Positions 1 to 10,600 of a stretch of 64,000 bases of DNA are shown here, one piece after another. Source of the stretch: Gorsachius magnificus. Lineage: Eukaryota; Chordata; Aves; Pelecaniformes; Ardeidae. The stretch is from the NCBI GenBank assembly GCA_034008185.1, contig CM067081.1, positions 8,059,821 to 8,123,820 of the forward strand, read 5' to 3'. A model generated the notes under the pieces. That model saw nothing but the letters and a program-made list of their open reading frames with translations, was not told the DNA's origin and did not search any database. Every line of letters starts with the position of its first letter. Position 1 is the first letter of the stretch. The position numbers were made by a program, and so were the translations under genes.

Positions 1-1497
1 CAGAAAAGTGAACTTAATTTCTGAGAAATTCACTCAGTTTGCACCTTAGGCAATCATTTCTTCTATAACGAGTGTGCCAAGGGCTGAAAGTAGTTGATTG
101 CCATTTCAGTGGCTTCTTCTTGTTCTGTGGAAAAGTGAAAAAATTCTTGCATAACTTTGGTGGAATGCCAGTCTTATATTTATATTCTTGATGCGTTATT
201 AGGATCTTATTTACTGGATCACATATAAACAGAGTTATTGCTTTTTAGAGAAGGAGAATAAGCATGTGGTTTCTTTATTCTATCATACGGTCTTGCCTTC
301 TCTATACAGAGAGATTATGATGCTTTATTAATGGTTTTTAAAACTTCATGTTCTTTTAACACAACTCTTACAGACCACCACTATGTTTTCTCATACTGCT
401 TGAGAGAGGCTTGTGTTCTCCTGAAATCTACAGTCTTCAAGCTTAAGCCTAAACAAAATCACTATTTTATTTTCTGGACCTTCTAATAATGACCAGGTGA
501 CATCATCCATATTCATCTTCCCAACACAGGAGCTCAGGAGTTCAGGAATGTTCCTTTAAGCTTTTTTGAGTTCATCCTATTGCTTCTTTCTCAGGACACT
601 CTCAACCATTATGAAAGGGAAAAACACATAGATAAAACCCAAGATCTCTATTAAAGGCATGATGACATGGCTTCAAAATTGTCTTCAGAGACACTGAATG
701 AAGGTGGAGGTTTCCTTTATGGCAGATATAGACACCATGCTGTCTAAACTCAAGGTTTCTGCTCAGGTCTCCACAGTACCAAAGCTGTGACTACAGTGCT
801 GAGTTAATGAGTGATTGTAGTGCTGGTCCATCTGCGCCCATGGCAATGCAGCATCAAATGTCATAACACAATCACAGAATAAAAGTAGGGCACAACATCT
901 CTTTCTACCACAGCAGCAGCCTAAATTGTGCTCCTTTCAGCAAGTTTGTATTCTCCACAGAGGTTGCAAACTAAGTCCTAATTGACACCATATTAATCTT
1001 TAGGTATTTCCAGTGTTGTGCATAAAACTGTATTAGATTTTACGGCACTGAAAACTCTGATTCTCTCCTTCGTTCCTTTAGAATCCATTTAATTATTGCC
1101 TTCTAAGATACTATATTCCTAGACTGAATTTCAGCGAGTTTTTTCAGGAGTCTGTGTTAGTCTTGCCACCCACCAAACTTGAGGTTTATGTACACAACTT
1201 CAATGAAAGTATTTGAACCTTTGGCTCATTTTTTTGGAAAGCTTCCACCAGCCATTTTTACAGCCATTGCTTTCAGACAGGAATAAGGGACAACTGAGAT
1301 CTTTTGTGTTAGACAAATTATGAAGTTTATTATCTTACATTTGCCCTATGCTCAGAATTTCTTTTCAGTAACATTAGAACATTACTTGTGCATAAAGATA
1401 TTAACTTCCCTTTACACAATCTAGATAGGAATTGTAAAAACAATACGAATTTTGCGTACTTCATGTGACAGAATTGTAGAAGCTGGGTTTCTGGGTT
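1..1497. other. Intron of DLG2 (5' edge of window), no gene seen
   Basis: AT-rich non-coding sequence before the first CR1 copy. I see no exon with paired splice sites and no open frame of note. It is assigned to the DLG2 intron only because the PDZ exon at 7557 lies downstream on the + strand. I see no repeat that I can name here. Confidence 0.5.
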
Positions 1498-2562
1498 AAA
1501 AACTGGCTGGGTGGCCGAGCCCAGAGAGTCGTGGTGAATGGAGCTAAATCCAGTTGGCGGCCGGTCACAAGCGGTGTCCCCCAGGGCTCAGTTCTAGGGC
1601 CAGTCTTGTTTAATATCTTTATCAATGACCTTGATGAGGGGATTGAGTGTGCCCACAGTAAATTTGCAGATGACACCAAACTGGGTGGTAGTGTTGATCT
1701 GCTGGAGGGGAGGAGGGCTCTGCAGAGGGACCTGGACAGGCTGGATCCACGGGCCGAGGCCAATTGTATGAGGTTGAACAAGGCCAAGTGCCGGGTCCTG
1801 AACTTGGGTCACAACAACCCCATGCAGCGCTACAGGCTTGGTGAAGAGTGGCTGGAAAGCTGCCTGGTGGAAAAAGACCTGGGGGTGTTGACTGACAGCC
1901 AGCTGAATATGAGCCAGCAGTGTGCCCAGGTGGCCAAGAAGGCCAATGGCATCCTGGCTTGTATCAGGAATAGTGTGGCCAGCAGGAGTAGGGAAGTGAT
2001 CGTGCCCCTGTACTCGGTGCTGGTGAGGCCGCACCTCGAATACTGTGTTCAGTTTTGGGCCCCTCACTACAAGAAAGATGTTGCCTTGCTGGAACAGGTC
2101 CAGAGGAGAGCAACCAAGCTGGTGAGGGGTCTGGAACACAAGTCATACGAGGAATGGCTGAGGGAACTGGGGTTGTTTAGTCTGGAGAAGAGGAGGCTGA
2201 GGGGAGACCTGATCGCCCTCTACAACTGCCTGAAAGGAGGCTGTAGCGAGGTGGGGGTCGGCCTCTTCTCCCTGGTAACAGATGATAGGACGAGGGGGAA
2301 TGGCTTGAAGCTGCGCCAGGGCAGGTTTAGGCTAGACATTAGGAAAAACTTCTTCACCGAGAGGGTTGTCAGGCTCTGGAATGGGCTGCCCAGGGAGGTG
2401 GTGGAGTCCTCATCCCTGGAGGTCTTTAAAAGAAGGATAGATGAGGTGCTCAGGGACATGGTTTAGTGGTGGGATGGCAGTGCTAGGTTAACGGTTGGAC
2501 TCGATGATCTTAAAGGTCTTTTCCAACCGAGGTGATTCTATGATTCTATGATTCTATGATAA
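1498..2562 (+). mobile_element. CR1 LINE, 5'-truncated, sense orientation, C-terminal ORF2 still open
   Basis: Sense copy of the 3' third of a CR1 non-LTR retrotransposon. The reading frame is open from about 1498 to the stop at 2464-2466. It enters ORF2 just before reverse transcriptase motif B ([11 protein letters not shown]) and keeps the FADD catalytic motif near 1663-1674, but the motif A aspartate, the fingers and the endonuclease are missing. The C-terminal CR1 signatures follow ([46 protein letters not shown]). After the stop comes a short 3' UTR (gactcgatgatcttaaaggt) and about three ATTCTATG-type tail units at 2536-2562. An ORF of 311 codons from a GTG is open, but that codon is only the first possible start after the truncation, not a biological one. 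The copy is dead for lack of its 5' two thirds. The open frame suggests a fairly young insertion. Confidence 0.93.
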
Positions 2563-2945
2563 GCTATTAGAGTGTATCTATCAGCATAAAATGCCAAAGA
2601 CACTGGCAGTACCAGAAGACTGAATTCTTGTCGTAGATTGTCTGTATGATTGTAACATGGGGACCATACATACCTATTCTCATAACACGTTATCTTCTGT
2701 CACATACATTTACTTTGAATGTTTCTTTAGGTATGGTAGTCTTCCAGCCTCCACCTCTACTACAAGGTATCTGTCTTGTAGAAGCTGCTTTAGTGTTCCT
2801 TAAAATATTTTGCCTTTCTCTCTACCAGTCATCCTCTCTCTTGTGTGCTGAGATCCCTATCCTTGCAAAGAAGACATCCAACATGATGGTGGTTCAGTAC
2901 TATTCTGCCTTTTAGGCCCTTCATATGCTGCCCCAAAGGGTCTAA
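2563..2945. other. Intron spacer between two opposed CR1 copies
   Basis: 383 bp of unique-looking intron sequence separating the tail of the sense CR1 from the tail of the antisense CR1. An 89-codon open frame (2646-2915) has no recognisable features and is taken as chance. The spacer would form the loop if the two CR1 copies paired in the transcript. Confidence 0.5.
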
Positions 2946-4985
2946 GAATCATAGAATCATAGAATGTTTTGGGTTGGAAGTCTAAATCATAAATCATAGA
3001 ATGTTTTGGGTTGGAAGGGACCCCTAGAGGTCATCTAGTCCAACCCCCCCATGGCAGGGACACCACTAACTAGATCATTCCCCATCCAACCTGTCCTTGA
3101 ATGTTCCCAGGGATGGGGCCTCCACCACCTCTCTGGGCAACCTGTTCCAGTGTTTTACCACCCTCATTGTAAAGAATTTCTTCCTTATATCCAGTCTAAA
3201 CCTACCCTGGTTTAGTTTAAAACCATTACCCCTTGTCCTGTCACAGCTGGCCCTACTAAAAAGATTTTCCCCATCTTTCCTATAGGCCCCCTTTAGGTAC
3301 TGAAAGGCTGTAATCAGGTCTCCCCGCAGCCTTCTCTTCTCCAGACTGAACACCCCCAACTCCCTCAGCCTGTCCTCAGAGCAGAGGGGCTCCAGCCCTC
3401 GGATCATTTTAGTAGCCCTCCTCTGGACCCGCTCCAACAGTTCCATGTCCTTCTTGTGCTGAGGGCTCCAGAGTTGGACACAATACTCCAGGTGAGGTCT
3501 CACCAGAGCAGAGTAGAGGGGCAGAATCACCTCCCTCAACCTGCTGGCCACGCTTCTCCTGATGCAGCCCAGGGTACGGTTGGCCTTCTGGGCTGCCAGC
3601 GCACATTGCCGGCTCATGTCCAGCTTTTCATCCACCAGCACGCCCAAGTCCCTCTCGGCAGGGCTGCTCTCGATCCTTTCTTCCCCCAGCCTGTATTGAT
3701 ACTGGGGGTTACCCCGACCCAGGTGCATGACCTTGCACTTGGCCTTGTTGAACCTCATGAGGTTCACACAGGCCCACCTCTCCAGCCTGTCCAGGTCTCT
3801 CTGGATGACATCCCGTCCTTCTGGTGTGTCAACCGCACCACTCAGCTTGGTGTCATCCGCAAACTTGCTGAGGGTGCACTCAATCTCGCTGTCTAAGTCA
3901 TTGATGAATATATTAAACAGCACGGGTCCCAGTACGGACCCCTGAGGGACACCACTCGTCACCGGTCTCCATCTGGACATCGAGCCATTGACCACTACCC
4001 TCTGGATGCGGCCATCCAGCCAGTTCCTTATCCACCGAACAGTCCACCCATCAAATCCATAGCCCTCCAATTTAGAGAGAAGGATGTTGTGGGGGACTGT
4101 GTCAAAGGCTTTGCAGAAGTCCAGATAGATGACATCTATTGGTTTTCCCTTGTCCACTGATGCTGTCACACCATCATAGAAAGCCACTAGGTTCGTCAGG
4201 CAGGACTTGCCCTTGGTGAAGCCATGCTGGCTATCTCGAATTATCTCCCTGGCCTCCATGTGCCTTAGCATAGCTTCTAGGAGGATCTGTTCCATGATCT
4301 TCCCAGGCACAGAGGTGAGGCTGACAGGTCGGTAGTTCCCAGGGTCTTCCTTTCTACCCTTCTTGAAAATGGGCACAATGTTTCCCTTCTTCCAGTCACC
4401 AGGGACTTCACCTGACTGCCATGACTTTTCAAATATCATGGAGAGTGGCTTGGCGACTACATCGGCCAATTCCCTCAGGACTCTGGGATGCATCTCATCA
4501 GGTCCCATGGACTTATGTGCATTCAGGTTCCTCAGGTGGTCACGAACCTGATCTTCTCCTACAGCAGGAAGGGTTTTGCCCTCCCTGTCTCCCTCATGCC
4601 ATCCATCAACTCGGGTGGGGTGAGGAGAGAGGTTCCCAGTGAAGACTGAGGCAAAAAAGTTGTTGAGTACCTCAGCCTTCTCCTCATCTGCTGTTACCAG
4701 CTTGCCAGTCTCGCTCATCAGCGGGGGTACGCTTTCTTTAACCATCCTTTGCCGGCTGATATACCTGTAGAAACCCTTCTTGTTATTCTTTGTATCCCTA
4801 GCCAAGTTTAGCTCCAGCTGAGCCTTGGCCTTCCTGACCCCATTCCTACACAACCGGGCCGCGTCCCTATACTCTTCCCAGGATGCCTGTCCCTGCTTCC
4901 ACTGCCTGTGCAGCTCCCTCTTCCTCCTTAGTTTGTCCAGCATGTCTCGTCTCAGCCATGCCGGTCTCTTCCCTTCTTTGCCCAA
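2946..4985 (-). mobile_element. CR1 LINE, about 2.0 kb, antisense to the host gene, long intact ORF2 part
   Basis: Longest CR1 copy in the window, read on the minus strand from about 4985 to 2946. It is 5'-truncated in the linker between endonuclease and reverse transcriptase: an in-frame TAA lies just upstream at 4988-4986, at the element boundary. The 3' end carries the AATCATAG (reverse of ATTCTATG) tail units at 2946-2966. Unusually, the last part of the 3' UTR is present twice (2955-2980 and 2992-3017). The body has no stop codon over 636 codons, so this is the youngest-looking CR1 here. The sequence gttttgggttggaaggga near the tail differs from the sense copy at 1498, so the two probably belong to different CR1 subfamilies. 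Confidence 0.95.
3075..4985 (-). CDS. CR1 ORF2 fragment: linker, complete reverse transcriptase core and C-terminal domain
   Basis: Uninterrupted 636-codon frame inside the CR1 copy. Residues about 1-120 are the basic linker between endonuclease and RT ([25 protein letters not shown]). The RT core follows: [10 protein letters not shown] near 217-226, motif [10 protein letters not shown] with catalytic Asp289, motif [12 protein letters not shown] near 344-354, and motif C FADD at 375-378. All three catalytic aspartates are present. The C-terminal CR1 region follows ([11 protein letters not shown] near 497-507, RRATKMIRG near 522-530, DIRKKFFT near 599-606). In CR1 this protein copies element RNA at the target site. 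Here the upstream apurinic-type endonuclease and ORF1 are absent and the nominal start is a TTG at the truncation point, so it is a remnant, not an autonomous gene. It lies antisense in a DLG2 intron, and I see no host promoter for it. Confidence 0.85.
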   Translation of the reverse strand: MGKEGKRPAWLRRDMLDKLRRKRELHRQWKQGQASWEEYRDAARLCRNGVRKAKAQLELNLARDTKNNKKGFYRYISRQRMVKESVPPLMSETGKLVTADEEKAEVLNNFFASVFTGNLSPHPTRVDGWHEGDREGKTLPAVGEDQVRDHLRNLNAHKSMGPDEMHPRVLRELADVVAKPLSMIFEKSWQSGEVPGDWKKGNIVPIFKKGRKEDPGNYRPVSLTSVPGKIMEQILLEAMLRHMEAREIIRDSQHGFTKGKSCLTNLVAFYDGVTASVDKGKPIDVIYLDFCKAFDTVPHNILLSKLEGYGFDGWTVRWIRNWLDGRIQRVVVNGSMSRWRPVTSGVPQGSVLGPVLFNIFINDLDSEIECTLSKFADDTKLSGAVDTPEGRDVIQRDLDRLERWACVNLMRFNKAKCKVMHLGRGNPQYQYRLGEERIESSPAERDLGVLVDEKLDMSRQCALAAQKANRTLGCIRRSVASRLREVILPLYSALVRPHLEYCVQLWSPQHKKDMELLERVQRRATKMIRGLEPLCSEDRLRELGVFSLEKRRLRGDLITAFQYLKGAYRKDGENLFSRASCDRTRGNGFKLNQGRFRLDIRKKFFTMRVVKHWNRLPREVVEAPSLGTFKDRLDGE

Positions 4986-5800
4986 TTAAGACACATGCAT
5001 ATATCAAGCAGCCATTACAGGCATGGTAACGGTATTGGTACTCTCCACTGCAGAACACACATATGGACAAACCAGTTAAAAAAAACCACTGTTATTTTTC
5101 TGTAAGGTAACATAAATAATTTCGTCTTTCACAATCATTGTCATGATTATGTAATAGGTCTTGTTTGCATGGGGATATGAGGAAGGTAAGATTTGGATAG
5201 GTTGTATTCTTCTGCTATGCTAGTTCCACATTCACATGTTTGCTTCCTCAATCTAAAGATAAGCCAGTGTGTAATTATTGTTGTATAACATGGAAAGATT
5301 GCAACAAATTATGCTTCTCCAAAGTTCTAAATCTTCCATAGTTTTGAATGATATTAAAATAATATAGACTGTTGAAATTAAGGCTAATATTTTAGAAATT
5401 TTTGTGAATAAGATGGGAAGAAATACTAAATGATCATCAGATTGAGTAGCTTGAAAAGTTTTTGAGGGAAGAAAGGATGAGTTGTTTAGGTCAAAACATA
5501 TTTTTTGCTTCCTTGGCATAAAGAAAAAAAAAAAACCTAATTGAGGAAAGGTGTTTTTCTAGACAGGTTGAACAGGGAGAAGTTCTATTTTTATGGACTC
5601 ATATTTTCAGAAGCCTGAAACGTCAGCTAGACAATTATGTTTCTGTGTAGAGTCAACAGTTCTATAGCATAATGCAGTCTTCTGGGTCAGAAACCCTGGG
5701 GTCTCCTGGGCTTTACATTTTTGCTATCACAAATTAGTTTTTCTAAGAATAATAGTCTAAATGCTCTTCACATACTACTAAAGACTAGATTTTCTCATGC
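4986..5800. other. Intron of DLG2, A-run only
   Basis: AT-rich intron sequence between two CR1 copies. It holds an A-rich run near 5521-5536. The 88-codon frame on the minus strand shows no family features. No exon or regulatory element is recognised. Confidence 0.5.
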
Positions 5801-6030
5801 AAATAAGGAAGAATTTTTTTTTACAATGAGGGTGGTGAAACACTGGCACAGGTTGCCCAGAGAGGTGGTAGATGCCCTATCCCTGGAAACATTCAAGGCC
5901 AGGTTGGACGGGGCTGTGAGCAACCTGATCAAGTTGAAGATGTCCCTGCCCATGGTGGGGGAGTTGGACTAGATGACCTTTAAAGGTCCCCTCCAACCCA
6001 AACTATCCTATAATTCTATGATTCAATGAT
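5801..6030 (+). mobile_element. CR1 LINE 3' end, short sense fragment
   Basis: About 230 bp of CR1 3' terminus. It starts in the codons for the RKxFFTxRVVKHW segment (aaggaagaatttttttttac) and continues through the LPREVV and [10 protein letters not shown] codons to the 3' UTR (ggttggac, gatgacctttaaaggtcc). It ends in degenerate tail units at 6011-6030 (attctatgattcaatgat). A run of T has replaced aaattctt in the FF codons. Strongly 5'-truncated, no coding capacity. Confidence 0.9.
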
Positions 6031-6952
6031 AAATAATTAAATGTGTTCCTATAACATCACATTCTCCAAGATTTGGTGAAAGACAGCAAGTTAAGATGGG
6101 CCACACAATTGATCAACACACATGTGTTCATAACAGATTTGATAGATGTTATTTGTAAAGTTCTATGGACTCAAATATTTTTGTAAGCCTTAAAAAGTTG
6201 TTAAAATTTAAATAAAATAAAATCCATATTTGCAGTATGTGCTTAGCCATCTTCTGTTAGTACTTGATAAAAATAAGCACAAAAAAGTTGCTATTGCTGA
6301 GAATTTGGGACTTGTGTTTTGGCCTGTTTGCCTGTGAAATCGATGGTATAGTTCTCTCTTCCGCCCCACCCCTTATTTCATTTCTTTTTTCCTTTCTTCT
6401 CTTGAATAATCAAAAATAGATTTCTGTCCTGCTGAGGTTATTTACATGTCAAAATTTCCAGCTTTTCACTGAAACATTATGAAGTGAAAACCTGTAGAAG
6501 TGAGGAGGAAAGTCAAATAAGTAAATAAATGAATGAATAAATAAATAAATAAAAGAAATCTTACGTACTTCTGTATAGCCACACAGTAACACACCCACTG
6601 AAAAGCAGGATTCAAATTACAGGAGCAGTTAATAATTCTGTATACGAATCCTGTCTCTTCCTTGGGCTGGTGCTGACATTTAACATTACAAATACAAATG
6701 AAGAGAGTTCTGAAACTGCCCACGAATTTTAAGGGTGGGTTCCCTACTTTGTTCTGCTCTGTACCATTTCCACTGCTTATGTAAGAAAAAAATGATCATT
6801 AAGTCAGAGTAAGCCCATGGAAAGATCTATCAGTGTCAAACAGCCACAGGTGACAAAGCTGTACCTGGTAGTGACTCCATTGCTCTCATTTGCAAGATAC
6901 AGGGATATTTCTAGGCAATAGGAGGAGGGGCTGCACGAAAAGAAAATGGTAG
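6031..6952. other. Intron of DLG2 with a tetranucleotide repeat
   Basis: AT-rich intron. The only recognisable item is the AAAT-type microsatellite at 6515-6554, listed separately. No exon seen. Confidence 0.5.
6515..6554. repeat. (AAAT/GAAT)n tetranucleotide microsatellite
   Basis: Roughly ten tandem 4-bp units, mostly aaat, with two gaat variants in the middle. Read directly from the sequence. Confidence 0.9.
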
Positions 6953-7194
6953 ATGGGATTTAGGCTAGGCTAGATATAAGGAAGAAATTCTTTACAACAA
7001 GGGTGGTGAGACACTGGGACGGGTTGCCCAGAGAGGTGGTGGAAACCCCATCCCTGGAAACATTCAAGGCCAGGTTGGACGGGGCTCTGAGCAACCTGAT
7101 TGAATTAAAGATGTCCCTGCTCATTGCAGGGGGGTTGGATTGAATGACCTCTAAAGGTCCCTTCCAACCCAAAACATTCTATGATTCTATGATT
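6953..7194 (+). mobile_element. CR1 LINE 3' end, sense, 362 bp before the DLG2 exon
   Basis: About 240 bp of CR1 3' terminus with the codons for [27 protein letters not shown] protein, then the 3' UTR (gaccctctaaaggt-like) and two tail units (attctatgattctatgattg) ending near 7194. Same subfamily type as the fragment at 5801, and both are sense. A small internal duplication ggctaggcta lies at its 5' end. It is the repeat closest to the host exon. Confidence 0.92.
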
Positions 7195-7556
7195 GTAAGT
7201 TCTCCAACCAGCAGTTTTTGTTAGAGATGCTTTCTATATATCTGCAGGTTCCCCTGATGGTACTGACTGGCCTTGCAGAGTCTGGCTGAAAGAGCAGTTT
7301 CCTTGCCTGCAGTATTCTACAGTAACCTTCAAGCACTGCAGAAAATTTATCTTTTAAACCTGATATATTAAATGAAACTGATTTATGAAGATATTACTGA
7401 AAATGTAAACTCAGCAGAGCAGGAAACCCAAAAAAAGCAGTGGTCAGAGAATATGCAAAAGCATACATAACTATGGTGTGCAGTATTAGTGCACCTCTGT
7501 CTTTCTCGCTAATGTTAAACTACTCAGATCTGTTGTTGTTTGCCTTCCTTCTGTAG
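7195..7556 (+). other. Intron 3' end with splice acceptor of the DLG2 exon
   Basis: Upstream intron up to the acceptor. The last 25 bases are pyrimidine-rich (gttgtttgccttccttctgtag), a good consensus acceptor at 7555-7556. No other feature seen. Confidence 0.7.
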
Positions 7557-7659
7557 GTGAATGGTATTGATCTTCGAGGTGCTACCCACGAGCAGGCTGC
7601 AGCTGCGCTAAAAGGAGCAGGGCAGACGGTAACAATCATAGCACAATACCAGCCGGAGG
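7557..7659 (+). CDS. DLG2 (PSD-93) exon encoding the second half of PDZ domain 3
   Basis: A 103-bp internal exon, acceptor ttctgtag|GTGAATGG and donor CCGGAGG|gtaagc. It reads 34 codons plus one base without a stop, starting [13 protein letters not shown] and ending TIIAQYQPE, so the exon begins in phase 0 and ends in phase 1. In PDZ terms this covers the end of beta-D, beta-E, helix alpha-B (starting at THEQ, whose His is the class I ligand-binding residue) and beta-F (TVTIIAQY). The combination [15 protein letters not shown] and AQYQPE fits DLG2. As I recall the paralogues, DLG1 and DLG3 have RPE and DLG4 has KPE at the end, and DLG4 has IALKNA in the helix. Family role: a synaptic scaffold that binds C termini of NMDA receptors and potassium channels at the postsynaptic membrane. 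The flanking exons (start of PDZ3; linker to SH3) are not in the window. The trailing G would complete an Asp or Glu codon, as expected for the DLG family. Confidence 0.92.
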
Positions 7660-10600
7660 GTAAGCAAAATAATAAACTTAAAGACATATGGTAAAAGATA
7701 AGTGCTTTAAGGCCACCCATTTAACAGGATGAGGCTGCTGTAGATAGTGCTTTTCCCAGCTATCATCAGAAGTCATCTGGAATAAAAATTCAAGTGGCAA
7801 TTCTATCCCACGGAAATGGTTGCATTTGTCACAGACTTTGCTTTTAGAAGTATTTTATGCAACTACAAGAACAATCTTTAAATGTGCCTATAATAAGACA
7901 GTAATCAACACTTAGTTAATCATTTTATTTTCACTATTGGTTGTTTTATGTTCTTTTCTACTCTCCTTCTGGAGACAGTACAAAAGATAAGTTAAGAATG
8001 AACAGAAATGCCAGGAAGATCTGAAGTTTCTTCGGACAGTCAGATCAGAATTAAGCAAAGATAAATGCTTCCTGCCAAATGCATAGAGCTTCCTGTTATT
8101 ACTTTGGGATGAAGGTGTCCTTGTAGCTCCAGGGCAATCAGCCGCAGATAACAAGCACTTACTAGAGAAAATAACAGCTTTCCAAATGAAAGCATCAACA
8201 GGAAATTCAGAAAAATATAAGACATTTAGGGTGGGATGTATCTCATCCAGCTTTTGGTGTCCAATATTTAGCCTTCTAGTGCTTAAGCTAATTTCAGTGG
8301 GAAGAAGTAGGTGTTGATTGATTTTATGAGCCCAGAGTTAAGTGACAGGACTCCTTCTCATTGTCCATGAGCTGTTTTTTCCTGATACGACTATCTGAGG
8401 CTCTCAAGGAATTCCTGAAAGGAATATTGCTTTCTGGTAGGAACTAAGGATAGTTTTCCTCTGCAGTAGCTGTGACTTTTAAACTCTTCCCAGGTGAATT
8501 CAGGAACTACAGGTGTCTCTGAAGACTTGCTGGCACCGTTTTGTCAGTTTTCCGTAAACAGTTCTCGCTCAATTCACAAGTCCTGCTAGGACCTGTCAAC
8601 ACAAGCTGTTGATTCTGACTGATTGTGCCCAGCCCAGGACACGTGTAGGTCTCAGGTGAAACAGAACAGCTCTAATAACAGGTTCAGCCAGTCAGTTTTT
8701 TCAGAGACACTGGGGAGATGAATTAGTGCTGCCAGAGTTTGTCCAGCATGGTACCTTCTTTTGTTTCTCTGGATCCTGATGATAAGCAGACAAAGAGAAA
8801 AACAGCTGGTATTTGAGTCAAACTTACAATTGTGCTTCAGATCTGGTATCGTGCACCCATTTATTGGTTTATTTGCACTTGAGTCACCAAGCAGAATAAA
8901 TCAGGCCATACGAAGAAATGGGCAGATGAGAGCAAATGAAATTGCAAGTGTTTATCTTTAGTTAAATAAATGGAACATATTAATATAAAAATGCATAAGC
9001 AATAATCAGTTATTTCAAAGAAAAAGTATTGAAAAGCAATTCCATTACAGATAGCTATCCACACTGGATTCATGTTCCCATTAGTTCCGGCAGTCTTGTT
9101 TGCTGTCTGGTGATTTTATACTGCAATTATCACCATGGTGTCTGGATACTTGTAGCAATCACTGGCATTTCAAAGTTGTTCTATGCCATTTTTAATACAC
9201 AGAAAAATACATCACTTCACAGATTTTTCCTATTATATTTGAACTTCTAGTTGACATACTTTTCCCTTATATTTTACCAGCTCTGTAATATGGCAAATTT
9301 GGGTTTGGTCAACGTGCAATTCAAATGATGCTGATAAAATCCATCAAGTATTAACTTTTTAGTTTTCCAATAACACTGCTCCATTCACAAAAAACCCTGC
9401 TGAGGGCAGACTAGTCCTGACTGCGTGACTTGTCAGTGAAGCACAGCCAGTTTTCCATTTCACCCAAATCGTTCAAAACACACTGAAGAGAGTGGAGCTG
9501 GTGAAGAACAGGGCCTGGAAGTTAGCCTTTTTGTAGGGAAAGGTTGCATTTTTTAGGGTAGTGAGAGCATTCAGTAGATATGCAGCATGTGTTGCCTTAT
9601 GGCTGAAGTATTTAATTTTAATTTGAGATGCTGGTTAAGGCAAACTGTATAAACATAGATATGAAATGAAGTATCTATTTCCATAAAATTTCCCTAACAG
9701 CAAAGAAAGATGAAAAAGGTTTAAAACAGTTGTTTAAATAACCTTCTCACAGAATTATTTAAGGATTTATGGGTCATGCAGAAAGACAAACACCCTCTAT
9801 ATCAGCATCAATATTTATTTTTTTTCTAAAGATATGCACAACACTTTTTGTCCTTTCTATGTAAATTAAACCTGATCTCTTATTTACCATATCTTATCTT
9901 CATGCATGTATTGCATAGTCATAAAATAGAGTCTTAAAACTGTACAGCTGTGCTTTCTCCAGGGCCTCCTCACTTTAAAATGCTTCCAAAACTAGTAAAT
10001 AATGTAAGTAAAGTAAGCTTGATTTTTCCATCTTCATACTGGAAGCTCTGAGTTGTTACTACAATTTCAGGTTTTTGGGGAAATCCAAGAATAGCAACTT
10101 CAAATGCTAACCAATACCTTTTTTAATCTTTTCCAGCTTATTAAGCCTTTAGATGTTGTTGCCAGAATTCAATGAAACCTTTAGCTATTGATATTTCAGG
10201 TATTAAGTGATGATGATATGAGTGCCAGTTAATACTATAAGCAAACCGATGATTAGCAATTAAAATTGTTTGTAGAAAAACGTATGTTCCAATAATGTAG
10301 TTTTTATGCAGTAGAGGAAAGCTTACAACACACTTGGCAATCATATAGTGTTTCCAAAAACAAATAATATGCTTTGCTGTGGGAAGAAAATGAGGTGACT
10401 CCTTAGAAACAGCTTTCAAAGTTTAAATTCCCCTTTCCTTGTTTCAAACAGTCAAAAGTTCATCTGAACCTCATATGAACTCCCCTCACATTTATGTGTA
10501 TCAGCTTGGCAGCAAATCTCATGAGAATGGCAACTTCTGCAAAAAAAACCAAAAAGAAATCTAGTGCTTGCCATCAACTTGAATAGCTTTTCCTCTTGAT

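Noticed and set aside
1594..2139. 181-codon open frame on the minus strand across the sense CR1
   Set aside because: It is the antisense shadow of the CR1 ORF2, with no features of its own.
3456..3896. 146-codon open frame on the plus strand across the antisense CR1
   Set aside because: Shadow of the 636-codon CR1 RT frame on the opposite strand.
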